Shown: positions 1 through 8,303 of the stretch, one piece after another
How positions within the stretch are numbered: position 1 is the stretch's first letter
Layout of the letters: every line of letters begins with the position of its first letter
Origin: Bacillota bacterium
GTDB taxonomy: Bacteria > Bacillota > Bacilli > Paenibacillales > NBRC-103111
Reading direction: 5' to 3'
Length of the DNA stretch: 64,000 nucleotides
Assembly: GCA_023386955.1 (NCBI GenBank)
Contig: JAEWIS010000003.1
Span: 1-64,000 of the forward strand
Position numbers and translations under genes: made by a program
Notes under the pieces: model-generated
Told to the model about the DNA's origin: nothing
Database searches by the model: none
The model's input: only the letters and a program-made list of their open reading frames with translations

Positions 1-112
1 TGATTGCTCAATTGTTCAAACGTTTGGCTTCATTGTTTTGCTGCTCGTTGTTCAGTTTTCAAGGAGCTCGTTTGTTTCTTCGTCGTTCTCTTCTTCAAGA
101 GGCGACTTTTTT

Positions 113-142
113 AATATACCACATTGCTACTCAGTAATGCAA
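113..142 (-). promoter_or_regulatory. rRNA operon promoter (16S lies off the left edge)
   Basis: On the minus strand a -35 TTGCAT (137-142) and a -10 TATATT (113-118) are separated by 18 bases. Just upstream (143-175) are A/T tracts resembling an UP element, as expected of a very strong promoter. Downstream (about 50-65, minus strand) the text CCTTGAAAACTGAAC is a phrase typical of Bacillales pre-16S leader and spacer regions. The inference is that an rRNA operon starts here and continues past position 1; no mature rRNA lies inside the window. Confidence 0.7.
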
Positions 143-282
143 GCTTTTTTTAAAACTTTTTTTGAATCAGGTTTTTCATGCATATTCTTTCAAAAACCTG
201 TTTCATTCGCGAGAAATAACTTACCATGGACGCTCTCATAAAGTCAAGCATAAATTTCATTTATAATTTCTTGAAGCTTTAC

Positions 283-504
283 TTATTGATGCTGCATCCG
301 GTTCCTTGCATATTTGGAAATATCCTTAGGTGATGCAAGGCGTGCATACATGCGGAAGATAATTTTATATCTGGCTTCAATAGCGGTCTTAATGTCATGA
401 TCCATTCTTTTATCATTCAGGTCAAACAGCATTTCATCCAATTCCTTGCGCAGTACATAATCCAATTCTCTGCATTCTCTGTCGTTGAACAAAAAACCCA
501 ACAT
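283..504 (-). CDS. small conserved-looking protein of unknown function
   Basis: This 73-residue ORF begins MLGFLFNDRE and starts with ATG preceded by GGGAGC. It is strongly charged, apparently all-helical, and has no signal peptide, membrane segment or cysteine pair. It is the last minus-strand gene before the rRNA operon and follows the SpoIIM-family gene with about 110 bases between them. I do not recognise the family. The good ribosome-binding site and the coding-like composition suggest a real gene rather than a chance frame. Confidence 0.6.
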   Translation of the reverse strand: MLGFLFNDRECRELDYVLRKELDEMLFDLNDKRMDHDIKTAIEARYKIIFRMYARLASPKDISKYARNRMQHQ

Positions 505-614
505 GGTTTAGCTCCCTTCAAGCAACAAGGAATTATAGGCGTGTCGTCTTACTGTTATGTACAGATATTGGATTTTTTATGAACCGAAAAGAGAATTAGA
601 TATCAAATTTTTTA

Positions 615-1223
615 TCAGCTGACCAACCGCAGGGTAACCATGCTCTCTATCAATGCGGCGGCCATCAGCAGGAGGGCTACAATAATGACAAGAGGAACAG
701 ATACCTTCAGCATCTTGATAAATGCGGCATTATTAGCTGCTCTTCTGGTCGGCGAGAACAGAAAGAAGAAGCTTTTGAACATAATCGCACCGAACTTGAT
801 CCCGAAGGCACATGCGAGAATAAAAGCCGGCAGCTCGATAATGCCATGAGGAAGGATAGCCAGAATAAACGACCCCCAGCCCTTGTCCGGAACATTCTGA
901 TGCGCCAGATATCCCATGATCAGTCCGTTGGAGAGCAGGCTGTAAAGCGGAATAATCCCCAGCATCACGCCGGAATAGACCATAAACACCGATACCAGCA
1001 CATTATTCACCAGAATAAAAGCAAGCAGTCTCCATTGGTAGTGCTCATGCCCGCCAATGTTGTTAACCATGTCTGTAAGCTGTTTAATTTGATTGTCCAG
1101 CAGGAACTGGAATTGCCCCGGCTCCGAATAGCCCAGATAAGCGCCAACCAGGAAAGTAGCCGCTGCAGCGATTAAATAATGCTTCATTTCTTTGATTGCT
1201 TGAACCAGATTGCGCCAACTCAT
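615..1223 (-). CDS. SpoIIM-family (DUF95) integral membrane protein
   Basis: A polytopic membrane protein of about 200 residues with around five hydrophobic helices. The segment ILPHGIIELPAF resembles the conserved centre of the SpoIIM/DUF95 family, whose founding member works with SpoIID and SpoIIP in forespore engulfment. The frame opens at 1298, but ATG at 1223 (MSWRNLVQ) has GGGAGG and AGGGG upstream and is preferred. It is divergent from pdaB. Bacillus has kbaA in this neighbourhood, but I see no clear KbaA likeness. It may be a SpoIIM paralogue with another membrane role. Confidence 0.65.
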   Translation of the reverse strand: MSWRNLVQAIKEMKHYLIAAAATFLVGAYLGYSEPGQFQFLLDNQIKQLTDMVNNIGGHEHYQWRLLAFILVNNVLVSVFMVYSGVMLGIIPLYSLLSNGLIMGYLAHQNVPDKGWGSFILAILPHGIIELPAFILACAFGIKFGAIMFKSFFFLFSPTRRAANNAAFIKMLKVSVPLVIIVALLLMAAALIESMVTLRLVS

Positions 1224-1251
1224 ATCCCCTAAAGACCTCCCTTTAATAGAC

Positions 1252-1277
1252 ATAACCAAGTTGTACGGGCATACATT
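1252..1277 (+). promoter_or_regulatory. candidate sigma-E promoter for pdaB
   Basis: CATACATT (1270-1277) fits the sigma-E -10 consensus CATACAHT exactly, and ATA (1252-1254) lies at about the right distance upstream for the short -35 element. The predicted start would be about 70 bases before pdaB, which belongs to the sporulation programme in Bacillus. The call rests on consensus matching only. Confidence 0.45.
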
Positions 1278-1352
1278 GATAATAAAGAAATCGACCAAGC
1301 CCCACCTGCTGCTTTTTTACGGACAAGTGGGGGAAACCAAGGAGGCCCGGCA

Positions 1353-2114
1353 ATGAATATGTTCTATGTTTTCCATGCCAAAAAAGTAAAAAAAGTAATT
1401 ATTGCAGCGGCGGCCTGTTTTTTTGCGGCGGGTATTATCTATGCGGAGGCAGAGAATATTACGGTATTCACCACCCAAAGCGAACCCGCGGCTATATACA
1501 GTGTCCAGACGGAAAAGAAGGTCGTCGCACTTACCTTTGACATCAGCTGGGGGGATGTGCAGCCTGAGCCCATCGTCAAGCTGCTCCAGGACAAGGGTGT
1601 GAAGAAGTCCACCTTTTTCCTTTCCTCGCCCTGGGCCAAGACCCATCCCCAAATTGTGGACAAAATCAATAAGGCCGGTTTCGAAATTGGAAGCCACGGC
1701 CATAAGCATGTGAATTACAGCAGCCTAGAGGAAAAGGATATCCGTACCCAGCTTCAAACCGCTCACGGGATTCTGACGGAGGTTACCGGCAAGTCTCCGC
1801 AGCTTCTTCGTCTGCCCAACGGCGATTTCGACAAAAAGGTGCTGCGTGTGGCCAATGATCTGGGGTACAAGGTCATCCAGTGGGATACGGACTCCATGGA
1901 TTGGAAAGCTGCAAATGCCAAGGATATCGTGAGCCAGGTTACCTCCAAGGTACATCCGGGTGACATCGTTCTTCTTCATGCCAGTGATTCGGCCAAATAC
2001 AACCAAGAGGCGCTGCCTCAATTGATCGATGAGCTGCGGGCACAGGGCTACGATTTTGTCAGCGTGTCCGAGCTTCTGGAGCAATCCTCCGTATCCTTCA
2101 AGCAGGCGGAATAA
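1353..2114 (+). CDS. pdaB: polysaccharide deacetylase family sporulation protein PdaB
   Basis: This 253-residue NodB-type deacetylase has an N-terminal membrane anchor (about residues 14-32, with lysines before it). Motif 1 is TFDISWGD (Asp catalytic and metal positions), motif 2 is the metal-binding SHGHKH, followed by RLPNG and a C-terminal LLHAS segment. PdaB is a sporulation protein needed for maintaining spore cortex peptidoglycan and late spore viability. The start has a strong AAGGAGG seven bases upstream. It is followed by an intrinsic terminator at 2153-2181 and then gerD. Confidence 0.93.
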   Translation: MNMFYVFHAKKVKKVIIAAAACFFAAGIIYAEAENITVFTTQSEPAAIYSVQTEKKVVALTFDISWGDVQPEPIVKLLQDKGVKKSTFFLSSPWAKTHPQIVDKINKAGFEIGSHGHKHVNYSSLEEKDIRTQLQTAHGILTEVTGKSPQLLRLPNGDFDKKVLRVANDLGYKVIQWDTDSMDWKAANAKDIVSQVTSKVHPGDIVLLHASDSAKYNQEALPQLIDELRAQGYDFVSVSELLEQSSVSFKQAE

Positions 2115-2152
2115 ACCGACTTGATTTTGTACAATAGTATACTATCCACCGG

Positions 2153-2181
2153 AAAAGCGGTTATGCCAAACCGCTTTTTTT
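2153..2181 (+). terminator. intrinsic terminator after pdaB
   Basis: AAGCGGTT and AACCGCTT pair around a six-base loop and are followed by a run of T. It lies about 40 bases after the pdaB stop. Confidence 0.85.
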
Positions 2182-2284
2182 GCGTTATCCCACCTTGTTT
2201 CCCCAAGGAAAAATTCTAGTTAATTGTACCAACCTTCTCAGCAAAAAGCTATTCGCCTCCTTCATGAAACCAACGGAAGTCACA

Positions 2285-2302
2285 CATACTAACGCCATAC
2301 TA
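2285..2302 (+). promoter_or_regulatory. tandem CATACTA boxes, sigma-G-like -10 before gerD
   Basis: CATACTA occurs twice, at 2285-2291 and 2296-2302, matching the forespore sigma-G -10 consensus CATAMTA. Bacillus gerD is a sigma-G gene, so a forespore promoter is expected here. The -35 match is poor for both copies. Confidence 0.4.
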
Positions 2303-2330
2303 TCCGAAGGAAGGGAGCTTAAACCGGACT

Positions 2331-3155
2331 ATGACAGCCAAACGAATGCTGCTGATCCCCGCCCTCCTGCCTGTTTTGCTGCTCATCTCCTGCGGCAGTG
2401 AACAACAGCAGTCATCACAGCCGCAATCCTATAAGGATATGAAGGCAATGGTTCTAGATGTCCTGAAGACGGAGGATGCGCAAAAGGCTATGTCTACCGC
2501 CGCCAAGAATCAGGACAAGACCCTCCAGCTTCTCTCCACCGGCGAGGGCCAGCAAATACAGCTTGCCGTTAAGGAACTGTTAACCACGGAAAACCATGGC
2601 CTCAAGATGCTTGAGGCTACCATGACTGACCCGAAATTTGCCGGAGAATTTGCTAAAGCGGCGCAGAAGAATCTGAAGCAGATTGAGAAGGATTTACTGA
2701 AGGATCCGGAATACCAGAAAAATTTGTTCGAGGCGTTGAATAACCCGGATTATCAGAAGATTATTCTCGAAACCATGAAGAGTCAAAAATACCGGCAGCA
2801 AATGCAGGAGGTTGTTCGGGAATCGCTGCAAAGCCCCTTATTTAAGGCGGAGCTGATCGCCATGTTCCAAAAAGCGGTAGCTGAAGAGATGAAGCCCAAA
2901 GACGATAAAACGCTGACCATTACCTCGGAAAGCGGAAAAGACGGGCAAGGTGGAAAACAGGGCGGCGGCCAAGACCAGGAGCAAGGCGGAGGAAAAGGCC
3001 AAGAAGGCGGAAGCAGCGGTGGAGGTGGAGGAGACAGCGGAAGCGGCGGAGACCAGCAAGGGCAGGATGGCGGAGGTCAAGAGGACCAAAGCAGCGGAGA
3101 CGACAGCTCCGAAGATCAGGAAGACCAAAGCAAATCCAAGGAAAAGAAAAAATAA
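2331..3155 (+). CDS. gerD: spore germination lipoprotein GerD, with long polar C-terminal tail
   Basis: This 274-residue lipoprotein has a signal peptide ending in the lipobox LLLISC, so Cys21 would be lipidated. The helical GerD core spans about residues 30-195, with repeated DPEYQKN- and NPDYQKI-like turns. GerD organises nutrient germinant receptors in the inner spore membrane. From about residue 200 the sequence becomes a low-complexity Gly/Gln/Asp/Ser/Glu tail of about 75 residues ending in KSKEKKK. That makes it clearly longer than the Bacillus protein (about 185). Context with pdaB and cwlD supports the call. Confidence 0.9.
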   Translation: MTAKRMLLIPALLPVLLLISCGSEQQQSSQPQSYKDMKAMVLDVLKTEDAQKAMSTAAKNQDKTLQLLSTGEGQQIQLAVKELLTTENHGLKMLEATMTDPKFAGEFAKAAQKNLKQIEKDLLKDPEYQKNLFEALNNPDYQKIILETMKSQKYRQQMQEVVRESLQSPLFKAELIAMFQKAVAEEMKPKDDKTLTITSESGKDGQGGKQGGGQDQEQGGGKGQEGGSSGGGGGDSGSGGDQQGQDGGGQEDQSSGDDSSEDQEDQSKSKEKKK

Positions 3156-3161
3156 AGGCAA

Positions 3162-3199
3162 AGGGCTGGACGGCGGGAAGCCGTACAGCCCTTATTTTC
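3162..3199. terminator. terminator between convergent gerD and salA
   Basis: A GC-rich stem AAGGGCTG-ACGGC / GCCGT-CAGCCCTT (3162-3194) is followed by ATTTTC on the plus strand. It lies just after the gerD stop and before the salA stop on the other strand. Confidence 0.75.
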
Positions 3200-3212
3200 T
3201 GCAGATGAAGCT

Positions 3213-4319
3213 TTAGGATTGGCTCTCCAGCTTCTCGATAATACGCCGGGCCATCTTGGCGTACAGCTCACCGGTTTCGGAATCGGCTTTGTAGACAGAG
3301 GGAGAATAATCGGGCTCGGACAAATGATTATCCGGTGCCCCTAACGGGATTTGGGACAGAATTTCCGTGTGCAGCTCTTCAGCCAGCTTGGCCCCGCCGC
3401 CGCGGCCGAAGATATAGGCTACTTCTCCGGTTTTGTCTGTGTAATACGCCATGTTTTCCACAACGCCCAGAATTTCGTGGTCCGTCCGTAACGCCATAGA
3501 ACCTGCCCGCGCAGCCACAAACGCTGCCGTCGCATGGGGAGTGGTTACAACAATCTCCTTGCTGTGGGGAATCATCTGGTGAACATCCAGGGCTACATCC
3601 CCCGTTCCCGGAGGCAAATCCAGGATCATGTAATCCAGCTCGCCCCAATTGACCTCGCTTAAAAAATTGCGGAGCATTTTGCCCAGCATAGGTCCCCGCC
3701 AGATCACCGGAGCATTATCCTCCACGAAGAAGCCCATGGACATCACCTTCACGCCGAAGCGCTCTACCGGAATGATCTTGTTGTTATCCATCGCGGGGCG
3801 CTCTTCAATGCCCATCATATCCGGAACACTGAACCCATAAATATCCGCGTCGATAATGCCTACCCGTTTGCCTTCCCTGGCCAGAGAAACCGCGAGATTT
3901 ACGGTGACAGTGGATTTACCCACTCCACCTTTGCCGCTGGCTACCGCAATGAAGGTCACTCCGGAATCACGGCCCAGAAGCTCGGAACGGCCTGTCGCAG
4001 GCGATTGGGTCTGCTGGCGTTGGTTTGTTTCCCCTTGGGGCGCTTGGAGCTTGCGGGCGATCTCCTGGCTTTCCGCCTCTGTAATCGTCCGGAACCGGAC
4101 ATGAACGTCCTGGATGCCAATCCGGCCCAGCCCCTCCTGCACATCCTGACGGTATTGGCTTTTGAGCGTTTCGCTGTCCTCGGTCAAAACTACCGTCAGA
4201 TTCACCCGGGAATCCTTCGTCATGATGTCTTTTACCAGGCCCAGCTCTGTCAGGGGACGGTTGTAAGTGCCGTCGTATACATGCTTCAGTGCGTCAAACA
4301 CTTGCTCTTTGGTCACCAT
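3213..4319 (-). CDS. salA: Mrp/NBP35-family P-loop ATPase SalA
   Basis: This protein of about 368 residues has an N-terminal MIP18/DUF59-like domain (residues 1-95) followed by a Mrp ATPase with the deviant Walker A GKGGVGKST, the Walker B-like DLPPGTGD, and an IFGRGGG segment near the end. In Bacillus SalA regulates exoprotease expression through scoC; Mrp homologues carry Fe-S clusters. The C-terminal CxxC cluster motif of classical Mrp is absent here. ATG at 4319 is preferred because AGAGGTG sits just upstream. It lies downstream of cwlD in the same direction. Confidence 0.9.
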   Translation of the reverse strand: MVTKEQVFDALKHVYDGTYNRPLTELGLVKDIMTKDSRVNLTVVLTEDSETLKSQYRQDVQEGLGRIGIQDVHVRFRTITEAESQEIARKLQAPQGETNQRQQTQSPATGRSELLGRDSGVTFIAVASGKGGVGKSTVTVNLAVSLAREGKRVGIIDADIYGFSVPDMMGIEERPAMDNNKIIPVERFGVKVMSMGFFVEDNAPVIWRGPMLGKMLRNFLSEVNWGELDYMILDLPPGTGDVALDVHQMIPHSKEIVVTTPHATAAFVAARAGSMALRTDHEILGVVENMAYYTDKTGEVAYIFGRGGGAKLAEELHTEILSQIPLGAPDNHLSEPDYSPSVYKADSETGELYAKMARRIIEKLESQS

Positions 4320-4372
4320 AGTTGCACCTCTTATGGGCTTGTCTGTATTTACGCCACCATTATACCACAATT

Positions 4373-5131
4373 TTACGGTTCGCCTATTTGTTCGCCCGTG
4401 GAGTATCTGAGCACACCCTGGTATATCGCCGCGGCCACCTTCTTTTGATAGCTCTCCTGTCCCATAAGTCTTGCCTCCTCGGGATTGGAGAGAAACCCAA
4501 CCTCCACCAACGCACCGGGGATGGATACTGCCTTCATGGGATAGAACGTATCATTTTCCTTGGCCAACCGGTCCGTATTCTCCAGATTCCGCTTCAGCTC
4601 CGACTGAATATGGGTTGCCAGTATTTTGCCCCCCGGCTTGGCGGAATTATAAAAGGTTTGTGCGCCATGCCACTTGGGCGAGGGAATGCTGTTCAAGTGA
4701 ATGCTGATCATCAAATCGGCATCCGCTTTTTCAATAAGCTTGGCGCGCTGCACCAGATCCTCCGTTTTCCGTTTGCTGTAGCCCTTGGTCCCCGGAGCAG
4801 CCAGATCCTTATCCTCCTCGCGGGTCATCACCACAATTGCTCCCGCCTCCTGCAAATAATCCCGCAAATGTTTGGCAATAGCCAAGTTGACGTCCTTCTC
4901 GTCCATCCCTTCCTTGCTGGAGGCGCCACCGTCCGGGCCGCCATGTCCAGCATCCACTGCAATTACCTTGCCGGACAATGGCAGAGTCCAATAATCCCAA
5001 GTTTCACTGTGGGGAAGCTCATAGCTCAGCATAAAAACGGTCAGCACCGCCAGAGCCGCTGCAGCAGCCAGCTTCAGCAAACCTTGTTTGTTTGTCCAGA
5101 TTATAAGCCGCTTCCGTTTCCATCCGCGCAT
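4373..5131 (-). CDS. cwlD: N-acetylmuramoyl-L-alanine amidase CwlD
   Basis: A membrane-anchored Amidase_3 protein of about 252 residues. A hydrophobic helix lies near residues 18-38. The catalytic zinc domain begins with VDAGHGGPDGG, contains SIHLNS, and ends with ALVEVGFLSN carrying the second glutamate. CwlD, with PdaA, forms muramic-delta-lactam in the spore cortex, the mark recognised by germination hydrolases. A GTG at 5143 also opens the frame, but ATG at 5131 has GGGGTGG eight bases upstream and is chosen. salA follows about 50 bases downstream. Confidence 0.92.
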   Translation of the reverse strand: MRGWKRKRLIIWTNKQGLLKLAAAAALAVLTVFMLSYELPHSETWDYWTLPLSGKVIAVDAGHGGPDGGASSKEGMDEKDVNLAIAKHLRDYLQEAGAIVVMTREEDKDLAAPGTKGYSKRKTEDLVQRAKLIEKADADLMISIHLNSIPSPKWHGAQTFYNSAKPGGKILATHIQSELKRNLENTDRLAKENDTFYPMKAVSIPGALVEVGFLSNPEEARLMGQESYQKKVAAAIYQGVLRYSTGEQIGEP

Positions 5132-5230
5132 CAAAAAATCCACCCCGCATCCAATAGATTCTCTAAGAATCTTATGGACAAAGGTGGATCTTTATACCTG
5201 AAACTCGTCTTATTGGCGGGACATTCCCTA

Positions 5231-6421
5231 TTAAAGCTGGGATTCGGACAAGGACGCGTCCATCTCCTTCATGCCCTTGATCAGAATCTGGGCTACCTCC
5301 GGCCGGGTAAACTCGGCAGGGGGGCAGATCCCGTCGCGCAGCATGGCGCGCACCTTGGTGCCGGAGAGATGCATGTGGAAGGCCTTGTCATGCGGACAGG
5401 TTTTACTGGAGGCCATATTGCCGCACTTGGTGCAGAAGAAGCTGTGCTCGAAAAACAGGGGAGTGATGCCCAGCTCTTCTTGTGTAAAGTTGCGGAAAAT
5501 CTCCTGTGCCTCGTACGTCCCGTAATAATCGCCTACGCCTGCATGATCGCGGCCCACAATAAAATGGGTGCAGCCGTAATTTTTGCGGACCATAGCATGG
5601 AAGATCGCCTCCCGTGGACCCGCATAACGCATTGCCGCCGGGAAAACGCCGAGAAACGCCCGATTGCCGGGATAGTAATTATCCAACAGGACAAGGTAAC
5701 TCTCCATCCGGATTTCAGCGGATATGTCGTCAGATTTGGTTTCGCCCACCAGAGGGTTAAGAAACAAGCCATCCACAATCTCCATGGCGCTTTTCTGGAT
5801 GTATTCATGGGCCCGGTGAACCGGGTTGCGGGTTTGGAAGCCAACGACGGTTTTCCAGCCCCTGGAGACGAAGATCTGTCTCGTTTCAGCAGGTGTAAAA
5901 TAAAACTCCTCAAACTTCTCCGGCTGCGGCCGGTTGAGCACCTGTATGGGTCCGCCGATATACGTGTTGGGCCGGGAGAAGAGCTTTTGCACGCCAGGAT
6001 GGGCGCTGTCAGCGGTTTTGAAGACCTTGAGAGCCTCGTTCTGCTGGTCCGCCGTGTAAATGCTTCTGATGTCCAGAATGGCGTATACCACCCCATCAAG
6101 CTCACCCACAAGAGCCACTTGCTGACCGATCTCCAGCATTGCTGCACGGGCCTGTTCGACTGCCAGCGTTATCGGAATGCTCCATACAAGCCCGCTGGAC
6201 AACCGCATGGATTCCACGACGGATTGGTAGTCCTTTTCTTCCATAAAACCGGTGAGCGGGGAAAAGCCGCCTACAGCAATTAAATCGATATCTGAAATCG
6301 TCCACTTATTTACCGCAATAACGGGTAAAGTTGCAGCAAGCTGCAGCAGCTCCTCCCGTGCATTCCCCTCTACCAGCCGGTTAATCAATGTGCCGCCGTG
6401 TGCCTGTATAGTTTCACTCAC
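5231..6421 (-). CDS. sat: sulfate adenylyltransferase (ATP sulfurylase)
   Basis: This 396-residue enzyme makes adenosine 5'-phosphosulfate from ATP and sulfate, the first step of sulfate assimilation. Visible motifs are [11 protein letters not shown] (the HxxH nucleotide site), [13 protein letters not shown], and a late CTKCG...CPHD...LSGTKVR segment found in homodimeric bacterial enzymes. The start is GTG with AGGGAG upstream. It lies directly downstream of cysH, 27 bases apart, so the two should be cotranscribed. Confidence 0.95.
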   Translation of the reverse strand: MSETIQAHGGTLINRLVEGNAREELLQLAATLPVIAVNKWTISDIDLIAVGGFSPLTGFMEEKDYQSVVESMRLSSGLVWSIPITLAVEQARAAMLEIGQQVALVGELDGVVYAILDIRSIYTADQQNEALKVFKTADSAHPGVQKLFSRPNTYIGGPIQVLNRPQPEKFEEFYFTPAETRQIFVSRGWKTVVGFQTRNPVHRAHEYIQKSAMEIVDGLFLNPLVGETKSDDISAEIRMESYLVLLDNYYPGNRAFLGVFPAAMRYAGPREAIFHAMVRKNYGCTHFIVGRDHAGVGDYYGTYEAQEIFRNFTQEELGITPLFFEHSFFCTKCGNMASSKTCPHDKAFHMHLSGTKVRAMLRDGICPPAEFTRPEVAQILIKGMKEMDASLSESQL

Positions 6422-6448
6422 TTGTTATGGCTCCCTTCATCCTGTTCT

Positions 6449-7141
6449 TTATTTGTGCAGTCCGCATTCAGTCTTCTCGTGGCCGGCCCAGCGGCCTGCA
6501 CGGGGATCCTCACCCGGAAGCACCTGACGGGTGCACTTCTCGCAGCCGATGCTGGGATAATGCATGTCGTGGAGCGGATTGTAGATCACATCATTGGCAC
6601 GGATATAATTCCAGACATCATCGCTGGTCCAGTCGGCGAGAGGATTAAACTTCACCAGACCGAACTTCACATCATACTCCACCTTCTTGGCGTTCGCCCG
6701 TGTAGGAGCCTGATCGCGGCGGATGCCGGTAATCCATGCTTCATACTTCCCGAGTATAGCAGTCAGAGGCTCTACCTTGCGCAGATTGCAGCACTCATTA
6801 GGGTTCGACTTCCACAGTTCCTCTCCGTATTGGGCCGCTTGAGCCTCCAGAGTAAGCTCTGTTCCTGCTCTGACGAATTGGAGGCCATAATGGGAGGCCA
6901 GCTTATCCCGAGTCTCATAGGTCTCCTTAAAGTGCAGATCCGTATCCAGGTAGAAGATATCCGTCTTGGGGCTGACCTTTTGGAGCATATCCACCAATAC
7001 CACGTCCTCCGCACCAAAGCTGCATGCCAGGGTGATGTTGGGGAAGGTGTCTACCGCCCACTTCACGAGCTCCTCCGGAGTTTTATTCTCAAATTCCTCA
7101 GCGGCTTGGGCAATTAATGCTTCCTTTTCGAATAAGTTCAT
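6449..7141 (-). CDS. cysH: phosphoadenylyl/adenylyl-sulfate reductase
   Basis: A 230-residue reductase converting (P)APS to sulfite with thioredoxin. The two cysteine motifs ECCNLRK and GCEKC mark the [4Fe-4S] class able to use APS directly, which fits the absence of an APS kinase gene beside it. TRANAKKVEYD and the final ECGLH carry other conserved residues, including the C-terminal catalytic cysteine. GGAGG lies just before the ATG. It is the first gene of the cysH-sat unit, with a promoter at 7206-7234. Confidence 0.94.
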   Translation of the reverse strand: MNLFEKEALIAQAAEEFENKTPEELVKWAVDTFPNITLACSFGAEDVVLVDMLQKVSPKTDIFYLDTDLHFKETYETRDKLASHYGLQFVRAGTELTLEAQAAQYGEELWKSNPNECCNLRKVEPLTAILGKYEAWITGIRRDQAPTRANAKKVEYDVKFGLVKFNPLADWTSDDVWNYIRANDVIYNPLHDMHYPSIGCEKCTRQVLPGEDPRAGRWAGHEKTECGLHK

Positions 7142-7205
7142 GGTTAGTATAACCTCCGAATCATTATTCCTACTAAATTCATGTGATTTATTAGGTTTTG
7201 CTATT

Positions 7206-7234
7206 ATTTTAATAAGCTGCAGTCATAAAGTCAA
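7206..7234 (-). promoter_or_regulatory. promoter of cysH-sat
   Basis: TTGACT (7229-7234) and TAAAAT (7206-7211) are separated by exactly 17 bases on the minus strand. The A/T-rich text between this promoter and cysH contains TAGTAGGAATAAT, which could be part of a CymR-type cysteine-regulon operator, but the match is not decisive. No S-box (SAM) riboswitch is evident. Confidence 0.65.
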
Positions 7235-7365
7235 TCTTTTTTTCAGGTTGGTAAAAACTCAGTCGACAATGGTTTAATATATGTCAAAGGCCCAGTATAG
7301 GTTCGATTTTCCAATGTATTTTGCGGAAGCCTATCCACAAATTGATAGCAAATTCGAGACTTCCA

Positions 7366-7379
7366 TGTAAGCGCTTCTA
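7366..7379 (+). promoter_or_regulatory. possible cre (CcpA) site upstream of the DUF898 gene
   Basis: TGTAAGCGCTTCTA agrees with the catabolite-responsive element consensus TGWAANCGNTNWCA at 12 of 14 positions. It lies about 40 bases before the start codon of the plus-strand gene at 7419. This is a consensus match only. Confidence 0.3.
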
Positions 7380-7418
7380 CTGTTATATTTATTCAGAGAT
7401 TGATTTGGGAGGGGCCTT

Positions 7419-7769
7419 ATGAGTTCAGTTGTAGTGGGTCATGCAGTGCAGCCAGGAATTTCTGGCCGGGAGAATTCTTATTTTGACGGGGGATTATTGC
7501 AGTACGTGGGGTTGAAGATCGTCGGTGCCCTTATTACTATTTTTACCTTTGGAATTTGCTACCCCTGGAGCTTCACAATGATTTACCGGTGGAAAATTGA
7601 GCATACCGTCATCAACGGGCGCAGAATGAAATTCCACGGTACGGCAATTGGCCTTTTCGGAAACTGGATCAAGTGGTTCCTGCTTTCCCTGATCACATTG
7701 GGCATTTATAGCTTTTGGCTTTTCATTGCACTGGAAAAGTGGAAGGTCAAGAATACCTCTTTTGAATAA
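7419..7769 (+). CDS. DUF898 (YjgN-like) membrane protein
   Basis: This 116-residue protein has two hydrophobic segments (about residues 30-52 and 82-105). It also shows two family phrases: YFDGGLLQYVG near the start and the TFGICYPWSF...Y.W..EHT.INGRRMKFHG block in the middle, matching the DUF898/YjgN layout. The function is unknown. GGGAGGGG provides a strong ribosome-binding site. It is a monocistronic plus-strand gene between cysH and rpsI with its own terminator at 7780-7808. Confidence 0.75.
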   Translation: MSSVVVGHAVQPGISGRENSYFDGGLLQYVGLKIVGALITIFTFGICYPWSFTMIYRWKIEHTVINGRRMKFHGTAIGLFGNWIKWFLLSLITLGIYSFWLFIALEKWKVKNTSFE

Positions 7770-7779
7770 ATGAAAAAAA

Positions 7780-7808
7780 CCTCTGCCGGATTGGCGGAGG
7801 ATTTTTTT
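7780..7808 (+). terminator. terminator of the DUF898 gene
   Basis: The stem CCTCTGCC / GGCGGAGG (7780-7800) is followed by ATTTTTTT. Confidence 0.88.
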
Positions 7809-7830
7809 GTGATATGGCCTATCCAAGCAA

Positions 7831-7864
7831 AAAAAGAAAAACCCCCGGTCCAAATAGACCGGAG
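7831..7864 (-). terminator. terminator of rplM-rpsI
   Basis: On the minus strand CTCCGGTC pairs with GACCGGGG around TATTTG and is followed by TTTTTC. It lies about 30 bases past the rpsI stop and marks the end of the long ribosomal block. Confidence 0.88.
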
Positions 7865-7892
7865 ATTTGCAATCCCTTGCGGGATTTGGATA

Positions 7893-8285
7893 TTAACGCT
7901 TGGAGAACTGAGGAGCACGACGGGCTGCTTTCAAGCCGTACTTCTTCCGTTCCTTCATACGAGGGTCACGAGTCAGGAAGCCAGCGCGCTTCAGGGAACC
8001 ACGGAGCTCCGGGTCAGCCTTCAGCAATGCGCGGGAGATGCCATGACGGATTGCTCCGGCTTGTCCGGACATGCCGCCGCCGTTAGCGATAACCAGCACA
8101 TCATATCTGCCCAGAGTTTCAGTCAGGTTCAGAGGCTGCTTTACGATCAGCTTCAGTGTTTCCAGACCAAAATATTCGTTAATGTCGCGCTTATTGATTA
8201 CGATTCGTCCTTCACCCGGAATCAAACGTACACGTGCTACCGAGTGCTTACGACGACCTGTTCCATAGTATTGTACAGTTGCCAT
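7893..8285 (-). CDS. rpsI: 30S ribosomal protein S9
   Basis: At 130 residues this is full length. It starts [13 protein letters not shown] and ends in the conserved ...RRAPQFSKR tail, which reaches toward the P-site tRNA anticodon in the small subunit. It follows rplM by 18 bases in the usual L13-S9 pair and is ended by the terminator at 7831-7864. Confidence 0.98.
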   Translation of the reverse strand: MATVQYYGTGRRKHSVARVRLIPGEGRIVINKRDINEYFGLETLKLIVKQPLNLTETLGRYDVLVIANGGGMSGQAGAIRHGISRALLKADPELRGSLKRAGFLTRDPRMKERKKYGLKAARRAPQFSKR

Positions 8286-8303
8286 GAAATGGTCCTCCCC
8301 TTA

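Noticed and set aside
2950..3216. 88-codon frame rich in Ala/Lys/Glu within gerD
   Set aside because: It is the alternative frame of the low-complexity tail and no initiation signal is evident.
3213..4319. Missing CxxC motif in SalA as a loss of function
   Set aside because: I believe Bacillus SalA proteins also lack this motif, so it is likely a normal feature of the subfamily.
4322..6283. 653-codon open frame on the plus strand across salA, cwlD and sat
   Set aside because: It spans three unrelated minus-strand genes with clear family motifs, so it must be chance.
7142..7418. SAM (S-box) riboswitch before cysH
   Set aside because: No conserved S-box core or terminator occurs between the promoter and cysH.
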